From assembly GCF_905163445.1 (NCBI RefSeq), contig NC_053181.1:2604001-2668000 (forward strand): a DNA stretch of 64,000 nucleotides. The letters run 5' to 3'. Positions 41,880 through 54,444 of the stretch are shown one piece after another (the first letter of the stretch is position 1; each line of letters opens with the position of its first letter). The stretch is from Pararge aegeria. Lineage: Eukaryota > Arthropoda > Insecta > Lepidoptera > Nymphalidae. Under the pieces are notes generated by a model. That model was not told the origin of the DNA and ran no database searches. It was given only the letters and a program-made list of their open reading frames with translations. Made by a program: the position numbers and the translations under genes.

Positions 41880-42785
41880 TATATTTTTGGGTTTTTTACT
41901 TTTACCTTTTTATATTTTCGGTCATCAGTTTAACTTTTAATCCACAAGTAAGGTTATAGTATCACAATGCCCTTTTAAATTCTATAACCGTTTTGTCCCG
42001 CATAAGCGTTGGCGTTCTTTGAGAATTAAAATATTGTAAATTTGTTTCCAATGCTCCACTACTAAGCTAAACCGCTCTTAGCTAGATTTTTTATTGAGAA
42101 TCTGACCGGGTTTTTTTTATTTGTTCAATTGATTCCATTACAGTGATAAGACAATAAGAAACCATACCCCAAATCGTTTTCGACGTGGAATCTGACTGGG
42201 AAGTTAAATTGAATGGCGAGACGATTGGCGGTAATTACCAAACTAGCCACGGCCGTAGATTCCGACTAGACTAGACAAAAGATTTTTTTTTTATTATAAA
42301 CTGCCCGGGGACTGAAACCGGTCCCTGTCACAAATAAGATCACAAATAAGAAGAAAAAGCGCTCACCGCAATTTCGGAGATCGACAAAAAGTTAAGTCAA
42401 CAATATAGTATGCATAATATATTCTATAAATATCATAAATCCGAAAGTGTGTGTCTTTGTTTAAATGTTCTTACTTTACGCGTTAACTAAGTAACGAACA
42501 GCAAAAATGTTGAAGCATTAAAATGATTAAAATATTTTAGTTTAATAATTTAATACGTGTGGTTATCTCATTGCGGTTGATATTTAATATTTTCTGTTCA
42601 GCATTTAAAATTGGCTTGTAATTTGAATGCTTATCAGTTACGTACTTACTTGTTGTATAACCGAAAAAACCTCAATCCGAACACAAAAAAAGGGATTGCT
42701 AAACAAATTCTGTATAAATTCCCAAGTTAATGTTGACATTATTACTGTTTTCTAATTTTCCTTAATCATACTAAAAAAGAAGCGG
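41880..42785. other. No recognised feature
   Basis: AT-rich with no supportable gene. CTAGCCACGGCCGTAGATTC near 42245 resembles a small S2 SINE piece. Confidence 0.35.
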
Positions 42786-42788
42786 TAA

Positions 42789-43068
42789 TAGCGCATTGGG
42801 TAGGAGCTCGAATTCACTATCGGGGGGCCGAGTTCGAATCCCAGCACGCACCTCTAACTTTAATAAGTTATGTTCGTTTTAATTAATTAAAATTAACGGT
42901 GAAGGAAAACATCGTGAGGAAACCTGCATGCCTGAGAGTTCTCCATAATGTTCTCACCGGTGTGTGTGGTCCCAACCCGCACGCGGCTTTAACCCCTTCT
43001 CATTGTAGGGGGAGACCCGTGCTTTATTGTCGGCCCGTAATGGGTTGATCTGAAGATGATGATGGTGA
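42789..43068 (+). mobile_element. SINE family S1, near full length
   Basis: Head with GTAGGAGCTCGAATTCACTA, B-box GAGTTCGAATCCCAGCACGC, body ACCTCTAACTTTAATAAG and ACATCGTGAGGAAACCTGCA, tail GGAGACCCGTGCTTTATTGT and a GATGATGATGG end. Confidence 0.82.
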
Positions 43069-43348
43069 ATATTAAAAATGGGAAAGTCATCTTGTTTGTT
43101 GCTCTTGTATGCTCTTTTAATTTAATTTGTTTCATATATATTTTGTATGGATATAGAGAAGGAGGTAAATGAAAATCACAATTGAATTGATCAAGTTACA
43201 TTTATTTGTTCGCAAATTCAATTGTGTAAACTTTTTTTATAATTTACATAGTTTTTACAAGTATGAATGTACGTTGAGCTGTTTTTACAACTTTTATTTA
43301 TAACTTTAACATTTGTATTTTAATTTTTTGAAATCATAGCTCGACCTT

Positions 43349-43443
43349 AAATGGAACGCCTCAGAGCGATGTAACGCCGCATGAGTCAAGGTTTTTCGTG
43401 CATGCAGCCGGCTCCATCGAATTATTAGACGTTGTCCCGTCAA
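43349..43443 (+). repeat. Family U repeat, 3' fragment
   Basis: ATGGAACGCCTCAGAGCGAT, ATGCAGCCGGCTCCATCGAA and TATTAGACGTTGTCCCGTCA match the right end of 13838-14217. Confidence 0.7.
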
Positions 43444-43829
43444 TAAAATAACATAGGCTATTATATTATATATAATCTTTTATATTATAGCACTAGTATA
43501 AAACTCGCTTTACAGCAAAAAAGTACACATTTCAGCATCAATACATCACGTAGCGGATGTGTCCCTGAAAAATGTATCTGGGGACTTTCCATCCATATGA
43601 ATCAAGTCGTAGTGAACATGTCACCGGCGACAAAAGCATAGTTTATTTTTCTTTAAAAAAACCTTTATGAACGGTTTCATTCTGCGCTATCACTGCTTCG
43701 GCTTACACATGCGTACTTAATAGGTTTTTTTTAAATTCTGCGAGAATGGGCTCAGGTTCTGGCCCGGTAAAAAAAAAGTGTTCTATGTAATTCTATGGAC
43801 ACAAGCGGGCAATGCTATTTTGCCCGGGA

Positions 43830-44100
43830 TAAATAGTCATGATTATCATCCTCGACCTGTTACACCAAGATCGAATGTAATCGATTGTACTATGATTTAT
43901 GTTTATTTTATGTTAAATCATAATATTTTACTTATTTATTTATATGTTGTACCTAGCATTTTCTCGTATGCCTTTGGTTGCCAGGAAGAGATCGCTATAT
44001 AGCCGCCAAATTGTACCTTCCACTTTATTGTGCTATTGTACATGTATCTCTGTGAATTTTCTCTGTGGTGTACAATAAACGTGTTTTTATTAATTCATTC
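43830..44100 (+). mobile_element. LINE 3' UTR remnant, GATCGCT-hairpin family
   Basis: TTTGGTTGCCAGGAAGAGAT is followed by CGCTATATAGCCGCCAAATT and ends at GTGGTGTACAATAAACGTGT, the standard UTR end of this family. Confidence 0.65.
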
Positions 44101-44236
44101 TTCATTCATTGATGCAGTGATTGCGGTATGCAGCCGAAGATAGCTAGGTAAAAAACAAAAAACCACTCTTTCGCATTTATAATATTAATATAAATTATAG
44201 ATGCTCTCGGTGGAGTGTGCACTATGATAACAAAAT

Positions 44237-44757
44237 TCAAAAAATTCAAATTCATTTATTTCAAGTAGACCTAATATAAGCACTTTTGAAACGTCAATTG
44301 TCTGTGTCTAGTGACTCTACCACTCGTTCAGATTCTACCGAGAAGAAGCCGGCAAGACACTCAGCAGTTGCTCTTTTCCAATATCAACAATTTACGTTTT
44401 ACATTTTAAAATTCATTTTTCTATCTTGTGAGAGATGAAAGAGGAGCCGGATGCTTCCAAGCAACCCAGTCATTAAGACATTCATCAATTGTATAATAAC
44501 CTCGCTGTAATAAATGTGTTTTAACACATTCTTTAAACTTATGCATTGGTAGGTCCAAAATTACCTTAGAATCATATTATAAAAGCGAATACTCAATCCC
44601 ACAAATGACTTCTGCACCTTTCGCAGACGATATGCAGATGTCACTAATTTATGACCATTTCTTGTAAGTCGACTGTTTATATCCACTTTTTGTTTATAAA
44701 GTCTAATATGTTGTCTTACAAATACTATATTGTTATAAATATATTGTAACAATGAGC
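44237..44757 (-). pseudogene. CR1-like LINE, C-terminus and 3' UTR
   Basis: The minus strand encodes YIYNNIVFVRQHIRLYKQK and AYRLRKVQKSFVGLSIRFYN, almost the protein at 32296-32649, then a frame break near 44565 (one base missing in CCTTAGAATC) and the CR1-like UTR. It begins at nearly the same residue as the 32660 copy, so both may share a preferred 5' truncation point. Confidence 0.8.
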
Positions 44758-45039
44758 ATACGCGCAGCCATACATATTTTGTTCCAAGTTACGTGAACCC
44801 ATTTAGACTAAAGTAAGTCCCAGCTTTGTCAATGGAGGCGCCGGTGAGACCGTGTTACTTGGCTTCAAGCCAGATTTGTATGACAACTTCGCCATAACCA
44901 AGCTTCCTGTTGAAATAACAGACCGTCGTGTTTAACTAACACTATAATAACTTAAACATACACGTACGTCGCACATGCAATTAAAGATAAACTTTATCTA
45001 AATTTCGAAATTTTCTAAAAACACTATTAATAAATATGG

Positions 45040-45265
45040 CATAGAAGCAGGCGTTACTTAGGGAAATTCCATTATATACAATGAACAAATTAAGCTCAAT
45101 TTTCCATACTCCGCGAAACGCAGGAGAATCTGGGCTCAGGACGCTCCGGTGTCGGAGCGAAACGTGTGCGGATCTTTTTTGTATAAATTTTGAAGAAATA
45201 ATATATTAGCCTGTACATATTGTTTCTGTGACTTTTCGCGGAGTAAAGGAAATTATGCTCAGTGT
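45040..45265. repeat. Diverged relative of the 36228 fold-back element
   Basis: AGAAGCAGGCGTTACTTAGG, ACTCCGCGAAACGCAGGAGA and, later, CTTTTCGCGGAGTAAAGGAA reproduce the order of the fold-back, with the AATTAAGCTCAATTTTCC / GGAAATTATGCTCAG arms now imperfect. It contains CGGAGCGAAACGTGTGCG, equivalent to the loop of the other copy. Confidence 0.65.
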
Positions 45266-46710
45266 TTTTTGTATCCACTTGAAATGTTTAAATCTTGACA
45301 ATGGATAATGGCAGATGTTTGAGTAGTTAATTTATTTTTTTAGACAAAGCACACCTTTTATGATTACTTCTGACATAACTTCCGGTCAGTTTGTCCGATA
45401 AAATCATATTCCAGTTTCAAATAAATGAATATAGATCGCGTTAATATGGATGTTACAAGTTGGAAGATACTATTTTGTTACAGAATTTCTGTTAACTAAA
45501 TTCTTTGTGTACAAAGTCCATTTTATTTCAGCTATCTAGTGAGTCCCGTCAAAATTATTTTATGAAGGTGAAAAGGTTAAGGTTATATTAAAGAGATAGA
45601 TAGATAACATTTTAAAAACGTAATTATAGGTTTTGCTTGGAGTTTATTTTAATAGAGTCGTTGCTAAAAACCTTGGATGATTGGAAATTATAAAACATTT
45701 CGCATTCTTATTTTTGATACTTAAATCTAAAGTGAGGTTAGCTGAGAACGAAAATATTCTCTATGATCTTTCAGTGGTTGCTTGAAAGAAATCGCTATGT
45801 CCACCAAATTGCATCTATCTTGCTATATTGTACTTATATTTCTGCAACTTTTTGTTGTGTGGTGTACAATCAGTGTTTCATTAGATTCATTCATAACCAT
45901 ACCCAGTGCGGATGATTGCGAAAACCTTTCTTGGTATCCTTTCAAGCTGCAAAGCAAGGTTTAAAAAAAAAAAGTGTGTGTGTGAGATTAAATATTAAAA
46001 TTTATTTATTCAATTTGTTTTTTAAAATATTCAACCCATACTATTCGGTACACCGGGCGAATTATCTACATTAGAACTATTATTTTCATTTTGTCAACTT
46101 TAGTTTTTGACATAATTTAAAAATATTTCAAGGAGATGAAAATATTGACACAAATGAAAATTCATCAACAATCAACACGCTTATACTATAACTTTATCAT
46201 ACGCAGGCGCAAACCCATGGAGTCGGAGAACGTTTAATGTGTTCTATCACATTCTCTCGCAGGCTGAATCGCTCCTATACATTTATGTGTTTGTGTCTCA
46301 ATGGACTATGGATTCTAAAAAAGTTTCACTTGAAAAAAAAGGATTACATTTCTCGCAGAATTTGACAAGTATTGATAAAAGTTACAGATTATTTTCAAAT
46401 TGTCGAATAGATTTCTAAATACCCGGCAAGGTTCCGGATGCTTAGATGTAGGTAACCAAGGCCGGATATCGTCCTTAGAAAAGTTTTCTTATTCAACGTA
46501 GATAAGGAAAATTGTGCAAAGTTTCTCCACGTGGAAAATCAAATGATGGGTACTAACACGTTAATCCTTTTACGGGTTCTTATAAAAAGGATGCACAGCA
46601 ATCCTTGGAAGGTAGTAAAAAGGTTTCTTTTGTTGCTTTTGATATATGTTAAAGGAATTAACGTGAAATATAACTTGAACTTGAGAAATTAACGTGAATA
46701 TTAACGTGAA
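45266..46710. other. Mostly unassigned; small LINE 3' UTR piece at 45755-45950
   Basis: Around 45770-45890, GTGGTTGCTTGAAAGAAATC and GTTGTGTGGTGTACAATCAG mark a decayed 3' UTR of the GATCGCT-hairpin family; the 60-codon ORF over it is not a gene. Nothing else was recognised. Confidence 0.45.
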
Positions 46711-47142
46711 TTACATAAAATTCATAATTCGTTTGAAGGGAATTGCATACAATTCTAAGACAAACTACCCATTGACATCTTGGAGATGTCTCCTAAAAAG
46801 TTCAAAGTTTGTATTAAACGTAAGCTTATAGAAAAGTCCTATTATAGTATAAAGGACTACGTAATCGATAAAAAAGCTTGGGTGTGAATTATTGCTCTAA
46901 CCAGGTTGCTCTTCTAATAATTTTAAATTACGTTGTGAGATGGTGATAACAAAAAATAAACACCCGGCTAAGTTTGTTGTGGGCTTCTTCTTAGACCAGG
47001 ACGCGTTTGGAACCCTCGTAGCTTTAGTTTTAAGTTTACGAATGTGGTTATCGCCATCATCTCACTACCGTGTAATTCTTATGTACGCATCAAAAGTGCC
47101 AACTATGGGCCTACTTGAATAAAGATATTTTTGACTTTGACT
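46711..47142 (+). pseudogene. 5'-truncated copy of the central LINE family
   Basis: Closely matches 24016-24462: the last codons of ORF2 (MSPKKFKVCIKRKLIEKSYY, ending DKKAWV and a TGA stop), the 3' UTR with CACCCGGCTAAGTTTGTTGT and ATGTACGCATCAAAAGTGCC, and a short (TTTGAC)n tail. One base change disrupts the frame near 46757. It shows the family's normal insertion form, without large flanking repeats. Confidence 0.9.
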
Positions 47143-47644
47143 TACAAATAATGAGAACCGTATAAATATGGCATGACTAATGGTTTTATACTATGTTGGT
47201 ACTACATACCTACCTAAATATGTGTGTAATGAAGTTTTAATACGAAGCAGTGATAGCCTAGTGTTTAATGCCTTTTTTTACATATAAGTAGGAACTGTTT
47301 TTGCGCGGTCAACTTGGGTTCACTACTTATCTCTATTGATTGATTTGAACAAATTTGTCCATCAATTCTCATCAAAGCAGGCAAATGCTTGATAATTGTA
47401 TTGTTTTCTTAAAAAATAGATACTATTATATTAATTTATTTTCCTGCTTTTATTATGTAACAGTTGCATAAATAGCTGTGTGTAATGTACAGCATCACAT
47501 ACGTTATAAAATATTTAGTATTTCTATCATATTAAGACGGAGGCCCTACGAGTACTGATCCTATCCGATTCATCGTTAGAAATCTGATCATAGAGAAACG
47601 GATGTATTTACCAGATAATCGGCTGGATTACCCTTTTTATATAC

Positions 47645-47654
47645 CTACCGAATT

Positions 47655-47690
<36 letters not shown>

Positions 47691-47712
47691 TTATATATAT
47701 ATATATTTTTTA
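47645..47712. repeat. (TA)n microsatellite
   Basis: Two runs of TA dinucleotides at about 47658-47686 and 47692-47706. Confidence 0.85.
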
Positions 47713-47719
47713 TTATATG

Positions 47720-47945
47720 TGTACGTTTATAAATTAAGTATATTATATTTATTATTATTTATTTATTTTTGTAAGTTATGTTTATTATTTAAGTATTATT
47801 TTGTGTACACCCTAACCCTTATTCTTAACTTCATGTACTTTGGTAGGTTTCTTGATAGAGATCGCTTTTAAGCGATAAGGTCGCCTATTGTATCTTTGTA
47901 TTTGGTGTACAATTAAGTGTATTTTAATTTGATTTCATTTGAAGT
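47720..47945 (+). mobile_element. LINE 3' UTR remnant, GATCGCT-hairpin family
   Basis: AGAGATCGCTTTTAAGCGAT forms the hairpin at about 47859-47878, followed by AAGGTCGCCTATTGTATCTT, TTGGTGTACAATTAAGTGTA and a (GATTTCATTT) end. It matches the minus-strand copy at 2600-2760. Confidence 0.75.
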
Positions 47946-48227
47946 TATCCCAAGAACCGAATGGTTCAAATGTTTTTTTTTCTTACACATTTACAAAGTA
48001 ATGTATCTTTTAAGTTATGTATCTTTATTTTATATTAAAAATTTTATTCAACCGTTTGTATGGAATTTAGTTTAACGATTTATCGTTATCAGCGATATTT
48101 TTGTTTCTTCGCATTGTGTAGTAGTAGAACTTTTTCTGTCAAAACTCGACCCTGGGAAGTTTATAGGCGACGTTTTCTACTTACCATCACTCTTACTTTA
48201 CAGCAACCGAATAATATTAAAAAAAAA

Positions 48228-48465
48228 ACATTTATTTCAGGTAGGCCTAATTTATAAGCACTTTTGAAACGTCAAGTCAGTCTGTTTTTAGTGACTCTAC
48301 CACCGGTTCGAAAGGCAGATTCCACTGAGAAGAGCTGGCAAGAAACTCTGCAGATTGCTCTTTTCCAACATCATTTTATAGTTTAACAATCTTTAGAATT
48401 TTTCCGTTTTGTGAGAGATGAGAGCGAAGTGGCCTACTTCCAAGCAGCCTTGTCGTTGTAATGAC
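48228..48465 (-). mobile_element. CR1-like LINE, 3' end
   Basis: The UTR blocks are GACGTTTCAAAAGTGCTTAT and CCGGTGGTAGAGTCACTAAA on the minus strand, with a decayed coding end toward 48465. Confidence 0.8.
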
Positions 48466-48999
48466 TCTACTGATTATATTCTACTGTGACCTAATAGGTT
48501 CGAAAGGTGTGTTTTCTTCTATATATCTTTATTGTACTATAAGTTATTTAGTTAACTTCGCGATAACATAATGTAAACTGCCAAAAATAAAACAAAAAAA
48601 GGAATATTACAGGTGGTGTTTTACACACGCTGATTTTACATTACTTATTTTAACATGTTTTAAACCGAACTTTTTTGTACTAAAACGATCGTTTGGCAAA
48701 GTTACTGAATGCCCGCCCACTATGGTACGCCACCCTCAATTCATTTTATTCAATTTACTTTTCATTACGTCGCAGTTCACTGAACAAACTGAAACTTTAT
48801 TTCAAATGAAACCCACAACAACCTATTATAGTCTTTATAGCGGCTCTTAATTTTCGAGCCTCCGCACTGAATTTACCAAAGTTATTTCAACTTTGACATT
48901 GAGGAACTCGTGTTGAGGAGTAGGCTTCGTAATAAAATGATGATTAGAATTTAACCTATACTTTGATTATAAACCGTCAGTCAAAGGTCGGATTTTTTT
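48466..48999. other. No recognised feature
   Basis: No gene, tRNA or complete repeat seen. Confidence 0.35.
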
Positions 49000-49195
49000 T
49001 TATACCATTGCAAGTCAGCTGTTTACTGCAATCTCACCTGCTGCTAAATGCAGATGCAGTTAAAGAACCTTAAGGGGTATGGTGGTTATATTAAGCCTAC
49101 TCCCCTAATTTGTTTCTACGTGATTTGGACCGAAACGCTAAATCGCTTTGACGCTAGCGTGGTAACTAGCCACGGCCGAAACCTCCTACCAGTAG
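49000..49195 (-). mobile_element. SINE family S2
   Basis: On the minus strand: GGTAGGAGGTTTCGGCCGTG, GCTAGTTACCACGCTAGCGT, ATCACGTAGAAACAAATTAG and GATTGCAGTAAACAGCTGAC. The head is missing. Confidence 0.7.
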
Positions 49196-49987
49196 AAAAT
49201 ATCAGATATCGGAATATCCGATTGGCACTTAAGTTATCACTCAAAACTTAAGCTATGAAGTTTAATATAATAAAGCTAAACTTAAATTAAACACGTATTC
49301 CGTTACCCTATAAAAAATAAATATTTAAAATATTAAGAACACAGTATTTTTTTGTTTATCATTCTAATACGTAAGCACAAAACAATATGTGACCTAAAAA
49401 AGCATTCACATGGTTTAAGACCCTTCTAGTTTTTTTCCCGGGAAATTAAGACTAGAAAAAGGAACGAAAGGTCCATTTTCATCATCACATTACTTAGCTA
49501 TCCAGGTTACTGAATTGGGTCAAAAATTCTGAACCAGCGAAATCGTCAATTTTGCACTGTCGCAAATTAAACAATCTTCAATAAAGTCTCTATACATTTA
49601 ATATCTGACCCCAGGGTCTTGTGCTCTGAGAATAATTGCGTAAAATGTCTCCCACGTAAGGAAAGCGCTGCACTTTTTGTAACTTTTCGATCTATATAGA
49701 ACTTTATCTCAATTGGAGTCATCAGTCATAAAGTTCGCGCAAAAATTCCTTTCAAAGCCGTTGGATCGTTTGCTTTATACAAGCTTTTATAAAAGACTTA
49801 GTCCAAGAGCTAGAACAGATTCTTTGGACTATTTCTACAAGTTATATCTCAAGTATCCAACTACGTCGTATAATCTCTTTATCCATTCGTCCAAATTATA
49901 TGCAGTCAAAGGGAAAAGTCTTTTGTTTTAAATAGTATTTTGTTGGAATTAGAATAATCTTATATCTTTAAACGAGCAATTTTTGTA
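49196..49987. other. No recognised feature
   Basis: An open frame at 49713-49931 (72 codons, non-ATG start) shows no recognisable domain. Confidence 0.35.
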
Positions 49988-50152
49988 TATATATAAATGG
50001 AATCTCGGAATCGGCTCCAACTAAATTTCATGAAAATCATGAAATTTAGTATACACGGGGTTTCAGGGGCGATCGATCTAGCTAGGATTTATTTTTATAA
50101 AATGTCATTTTAAGTCGACTTATTCGCGGACGAAGTCGCGCAGGTCCGCTAG
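49988..50152 (+). mobile_element. Helitron-like element, CTAG|T end
   Basis: The 3' end GGACGAAGTCGCGCAGGTCC is followed by GCTAG and then T, as in the minus-strand Helitron at 15393-15530. A perfect 14-bp inverted repeat with a 3-nt loop (50021-50051, ACTAAATTTCATGA) lies inside. The 5' end is only approximate. Confidence 0.55.
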
Positions 50153-50224
50153 TTTTTAATTATATGACCAGTAAACATGGCCTAAAGATTTAACATATGC
50201 GTACTTTACATCAGAAATATGCAT

Positions 50225-50284
50225 ATGGTAGTGAGATAAATGCGATAACTACATTCGTAAACTTAAAACCAAAGCTACAAGGTT
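50225..50284 (-). mobile_element. Fragment of the central LINE family 3' UTR
   Basis: On the minus strand: TTGTAGCTTTGGTTTTAAGT, TTACGAATGTAGTTATCGC and ATCTCACTACC, matching 24326-24380. Only about 60 bp remain. Confidence 0.65.
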
Positions 50285-51826
50285 TTGGTATTGTAAATAC
50301 TGATAAATTCCAGATGGTAGATATAGGTTCACAAAAATTTTCGTGTTTTACACCATGATCTACCATGATTCCATGCCGAGGTGAATTAGTAATTAGTGTA
50401 CCGTAATATTTTTACTGCAATTACGTGTAGAGATATAATCACAACGGATAAAAACGCAGCAATTTGTATTCAATTAAGAGATGTATCGAAAAAATTACAA
50501 ATAGTCCACGGGACGAAAATCCCTGGTGAAAATCTATGCTCTAGACCAACGTGGCCAGCAACGAATATGAGTATCTTCAGGTTCAAAGAATTAGACGCCA
50601 GCTCTCAGTTTGATTTTGTATTCATGTTTTGTTTACCCGTGAATAGTGCCACCGATCCTGAATAAAGGCATCCTCGTTTATTCTCTTTTTACAAATATCA
50701 TTTGTGAAAGGAATATATTATTTATGGTTACAATATTGTACATAATGGCATAAGAATAAATTTAAAGGTCATTGTTATTCAAATCTCATTTTGTGTAAAC
50801 TTTGCACAATTTCTTTTCAGTTGCTTTCATAGCATTTATTAAAACAATTTAAAAAAAAAATCCATTTTGCTCAGAGTTGAACACCATTAAAGTTTTATTA
50901 AAGCCATTAATAGATTTAATATACACATGGCTATAAAATCAAGGATTTATGATTAAAAAAAAAAAAAAACTGATCTATGCCAGCCATTGAAAGTCATATA
51001 CATGTAAAACCTCTGCAGAATATAACAGAATTTTCCAGCGAAGTAAGAGATGAAAAGGTAAAAGTGCCGTAGAAAAGAGCGTTCTTAAGTGGTCAGAATT
51101 GTTTGTTAAGGATTCTTTGCAAACAATTTCGTACACAATGGTTCCACTTTTACAATAGAAACAGTACTTACTATTCGTATGTATGTATGTACCTATATAT
51201 ATGTATATATATATATATATATATGTGTGTATTTTGTACCTTTTATTACTTACTAATATTATAAATGAGAACGTCTGTGGTGCAATACATAATATATTGG
51301 CGCATCTTAAAAGTAGAACTAACTTGTATGCCGTCACGGCAAGCGACATGACGTTCTTTATTCATCACGACCACTCTGCGAACCCCTGATTTACTTCTTT
51401 GTATCGATTTATAATTATGATTTAAATTAAATTAAAAAAAATAATAACAAAACTGTTTTTGTTTGTCGTAAGTTCAATCTACTATCAACGTTATAACCTC
51501 TCGGGTATCTCTTGAAAGACTACTTTATTTGACGTTTCCTTCGAATCAGGTTGACGTGATTGTTGCAGTAGAGTTAGTTTTTGGTCGGTTAGTTTATACC
51601 CCGGGAAAATGCTGAGTTCCTATTGGATGTATCTAAATATAATTCCATTATTATACTCTTAATAATAATAGTTAAAAAGAAACACACATAACATTAAATA
51701 TCTTTACTACGATGCTCTATTATTATTTTAGACATTTTTACAAAACAAAAATCAGTAGGTATTAGGTAACATAACAATATAACAATAATCGCTATCTCAT
51801 CATTATGATGTACATTGGCCACAATA
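50285..51826. other. No recognised gene
   Basis: A plus-strand ORF at 50396-50665 (non-ATG start, 89 codons) has no recognisable domain. A (TA)n run lies near 51203-51223. Nothing else supportable. Confidence 0.35.
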
Positions 51827-52050
51827 CACACATCGCCATCCAACCCCAAAGTAAGTGTAGCTTGTGTTATGGGTGCTAAGATGCCTGATGAATATTTTTA
51901 TGAATTTTATACATAAACACTTAGAATATACAAATAAACACCCAGACACTGAAAAACATGCTCATCACACATAAACATTTTCCAGTTGTGGGAATCGAAC
52001 CCACGGCCTTGGGCTCATAAACCGCTGCAAACTGCGCCAATCGGCTGTCA
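51827..52050 (-). mobile_element. SINE family S3, near full length
   Basis: The head, GACAGCCGATTGGCGCAGTT on the minus strand, is followed by GGGTTCGATTCCCACAACTG, the standard body and the 3' end with TACTTTGGGGTTGGATGGCG. Confidence 0.83.
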
Positions 52051-52689
52051 ATTATACTTTACATCCCCCTTATTTTAAAAGGGCTAAAGGCTTTGAAATT
52101 TTATATTTCTGTGTCTTGGAATAATATTAATGGATACTTTTTATCCAGAAATAATTATTAACTTTTGGGTCTGGCACTAATCACGTCATGGTTTATTAGC
52201 AGGATTTAGCGACCCCTCAATTCCTTTTACTTCATATTTTACAACAACAACAACTTTTAATTACGGTACAAAAAATAGTAAATACTTTTATGAAATAATA
52301 ATAATACGAGAGTTACATAATAATTGTTTAAGAAAAATAGAATTATATCGCAAGAAACATATTATTTTCGTGTAAAAGAGTAACAGAGTATTTTGTTTTG
52401 TATTTTTTCCTTGAAAAATTTCCTTAAGTATTTCCGAATAAGATAAATGATAAGGACGTGATCTTTATTCAGTGAAAGGGGCGCGAAAATTGGATTACTG
52501 GTATAATGAAAGGAATTTCGTACATCCCTGAAATTAAATTCAAAATAATATTATGTTTATACTTTTTCGTGGCCCGGAGTCCGAAAACTCGCTAACTAGA
52601 TTTTCGGGCCGGGCACACATCAAACGAACTGCCTCGTGTCGATTGAAACCCTTGAATAGAATGAATTGTTTTTTTTTTCGTTTAATTTG

Positions 52690-52945
52690 GATCGAAGTTT
52701 AAAAAAATACAAATATAACATGGAAATATTCCGGTACCACACTGATGCTTACTGCGGATCCGCGGTGACCTTAAAATCAGTAGTAAAAATGAACGAGAAC
52801 GAGAGCTCAAGAAAGGATACGAAGGCATATCACAGGATCTGCAGGTTGCGCCGAAGGGTGTAACTGTCATATCTGCGGCCGTGAATGTCGCTCGCGCATC
52901 GGCTTATTTAGCCATACAGAGAAGTGTCGCTTAGACAGTGTTTGA
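52690..52945 (+). pseudogene. LINE C-terminal zinc-finger remnant
   Basis: From about 52860 the plus strand encodes CNCHICGRECRSRIGLFSHT followed by EKC and a stop at 52943-52945. This resembles the terminal zinc finger of several arthropod LINE reverse transcriptases and parallels the one at 54782-55183. The upstream part is frameshifted. Alternative: part of a host zinc-finger exon, less likely given the context. Confidence 0.5.
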
Positions 52946-53045
52946 ACCGTCTCTCAAGACGTACAGGCCATTGAGATATTATAAATATATATGTATACTA
53001 TTCATAAAGAAATTCAGTCTATAGAGACTATAAAATAATATACTA

Positions 53046-53135
53046 CGGCAATACACACACCGTCACCTAGCTCCAAAGTAAGCGTAGCTTGTGTTATGGG
53101 TACTAAGATGACTGATGAATATTTTTATGATTTTG
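53046..53135 (-). mobile_element. SINE family S3, 3' fragment
   Basis: CACCGTCACCTAGCTCCAAA, GTAAGCGTAGCTTGTGTTAT and GACTGATGAATATTTTTATG. Confidence 0.7.
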
Positions 53136-54440
53136 TTCAAACTTTGATAAGATTATTCCATTTTTCAATTAGCAAAATAAGATTTTTGTTCATTTATATA
53201 ATTTTCATTTATAGTCGATAGGGCAGAAATGATGTTAATTTTAATTTACAACCATTATCTTTAGCCAATTTCTCTAATATTGACAAATTTGATGGCGAAA
53301 GAAAAAGAAAGAAAGAAAAGAAAGAAAAATTAAAAAACACGTTTTTATTAATAAACTAAACTGAAAATTTGGTTTGGTGTTAAACCAAAGTATGGTTTTT
53401 TATCCCAAGTTTTCAAATTTTTATTGAACCATTTTTTTTATTTTTTACTTATGTAAAGACACATTGATCAAATGTAACGAAAGGCGCAACCTTGCGGCAT
53501 TGTGACGGATGCACAGCCATAAGGCTAAGAGCCATTTGGCCAGAGAGGGAAAGAGAGAGCCATTTGCTCCATTATTAGATTTCTTAGCTAATGTATAAGT
53601 TGGTATATTTAGGATATACTTTTTTGTGTCTAGCAATGGTAAAAGGAATAGGAGATTTGATGATTATTTGAGTAGTGTCTGCCATGCAGGCAGACACTAC
53701 GGGCTTTAGCCAAGTAAATGCATGTTGTGTGTTTGTATATTGTAAACTTATGTTTAAAATATGTTAACTATTCTACATATGTTAACAATGTCAGCTTTTT
53801 CAAGCCGATGTAGACGATTATTGCGATAGGAACTATAATTTTTTTTCTTATCTGCCCAAAATTTACAGTTTTTTTAACGATCTTTTCTTATTATATTTAA
53901 CTTTTAAACTGTAAGTTAGCAATTAATTGGCTATGCATTATTTAGCCGTTAGAACCTCGGATTTCCATTTGCCGAAATTACTGAACATTCGTGGCTGTAA
54001 TGAACTGCGGGCTTTTGATTGATGATACTGTCAGAGAAGACTTAATGTTCTTTAGCTAATACTTGTTTGACTAATCCCCACTGAAATTAATAACAGCGAT
54101 AGTGTGATTGTTTGTCCTTCTAACACACAGTGGATGTGTATGATGTGTTTTTTCAGGAAAATGACATAGGCTACTTTTTATCCGACCATATTTAGTTAAA
54201 TGCTGCTTGAGTCTTATGGAATAGATCGAGAGCGTAATTCTGCTATTAACTGTTTATGTATTTATTAATTATTAGGTACACAGAACTGGTAATAACTTTA
54301 GTGGCATAGAAACATCAAGTTTTAGTCCAAGCTAAAACCCATAGTATGTGCACACAACTTGGCATTTGTAACAAAAAATTTAGTACTGTAAAAGCAATAA
54401 ATTAATGATTTGGTCAAGATACCAAGCTAGTTAGTAGAAA
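53136..54440. other. Mostly unassigned, with a small hairpin
   Basis: Includes a GAAA-rich patch at about 53298-53328 and a perfect 12-bp hairpin with 5-nt loop at 53672-53700 (GTAGTGTCTGCC). No gene recognised. Confidence 0.45.
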
Positions 54441-54444
54441 AACC

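Noticed and set aside
45782..45964. 60-codon ORF with a hydrophobic, signal-peptide-like start
   Set aside because: It overlaps a decayed LINE 3' UTR; the hydrophobic run comes from T-rich sequence.
50396..50665. 89-codon ORF on the plus strand
   Set aside because: Non-ATG start, no domain, no splice or promoter context, AT-rich surroundings.
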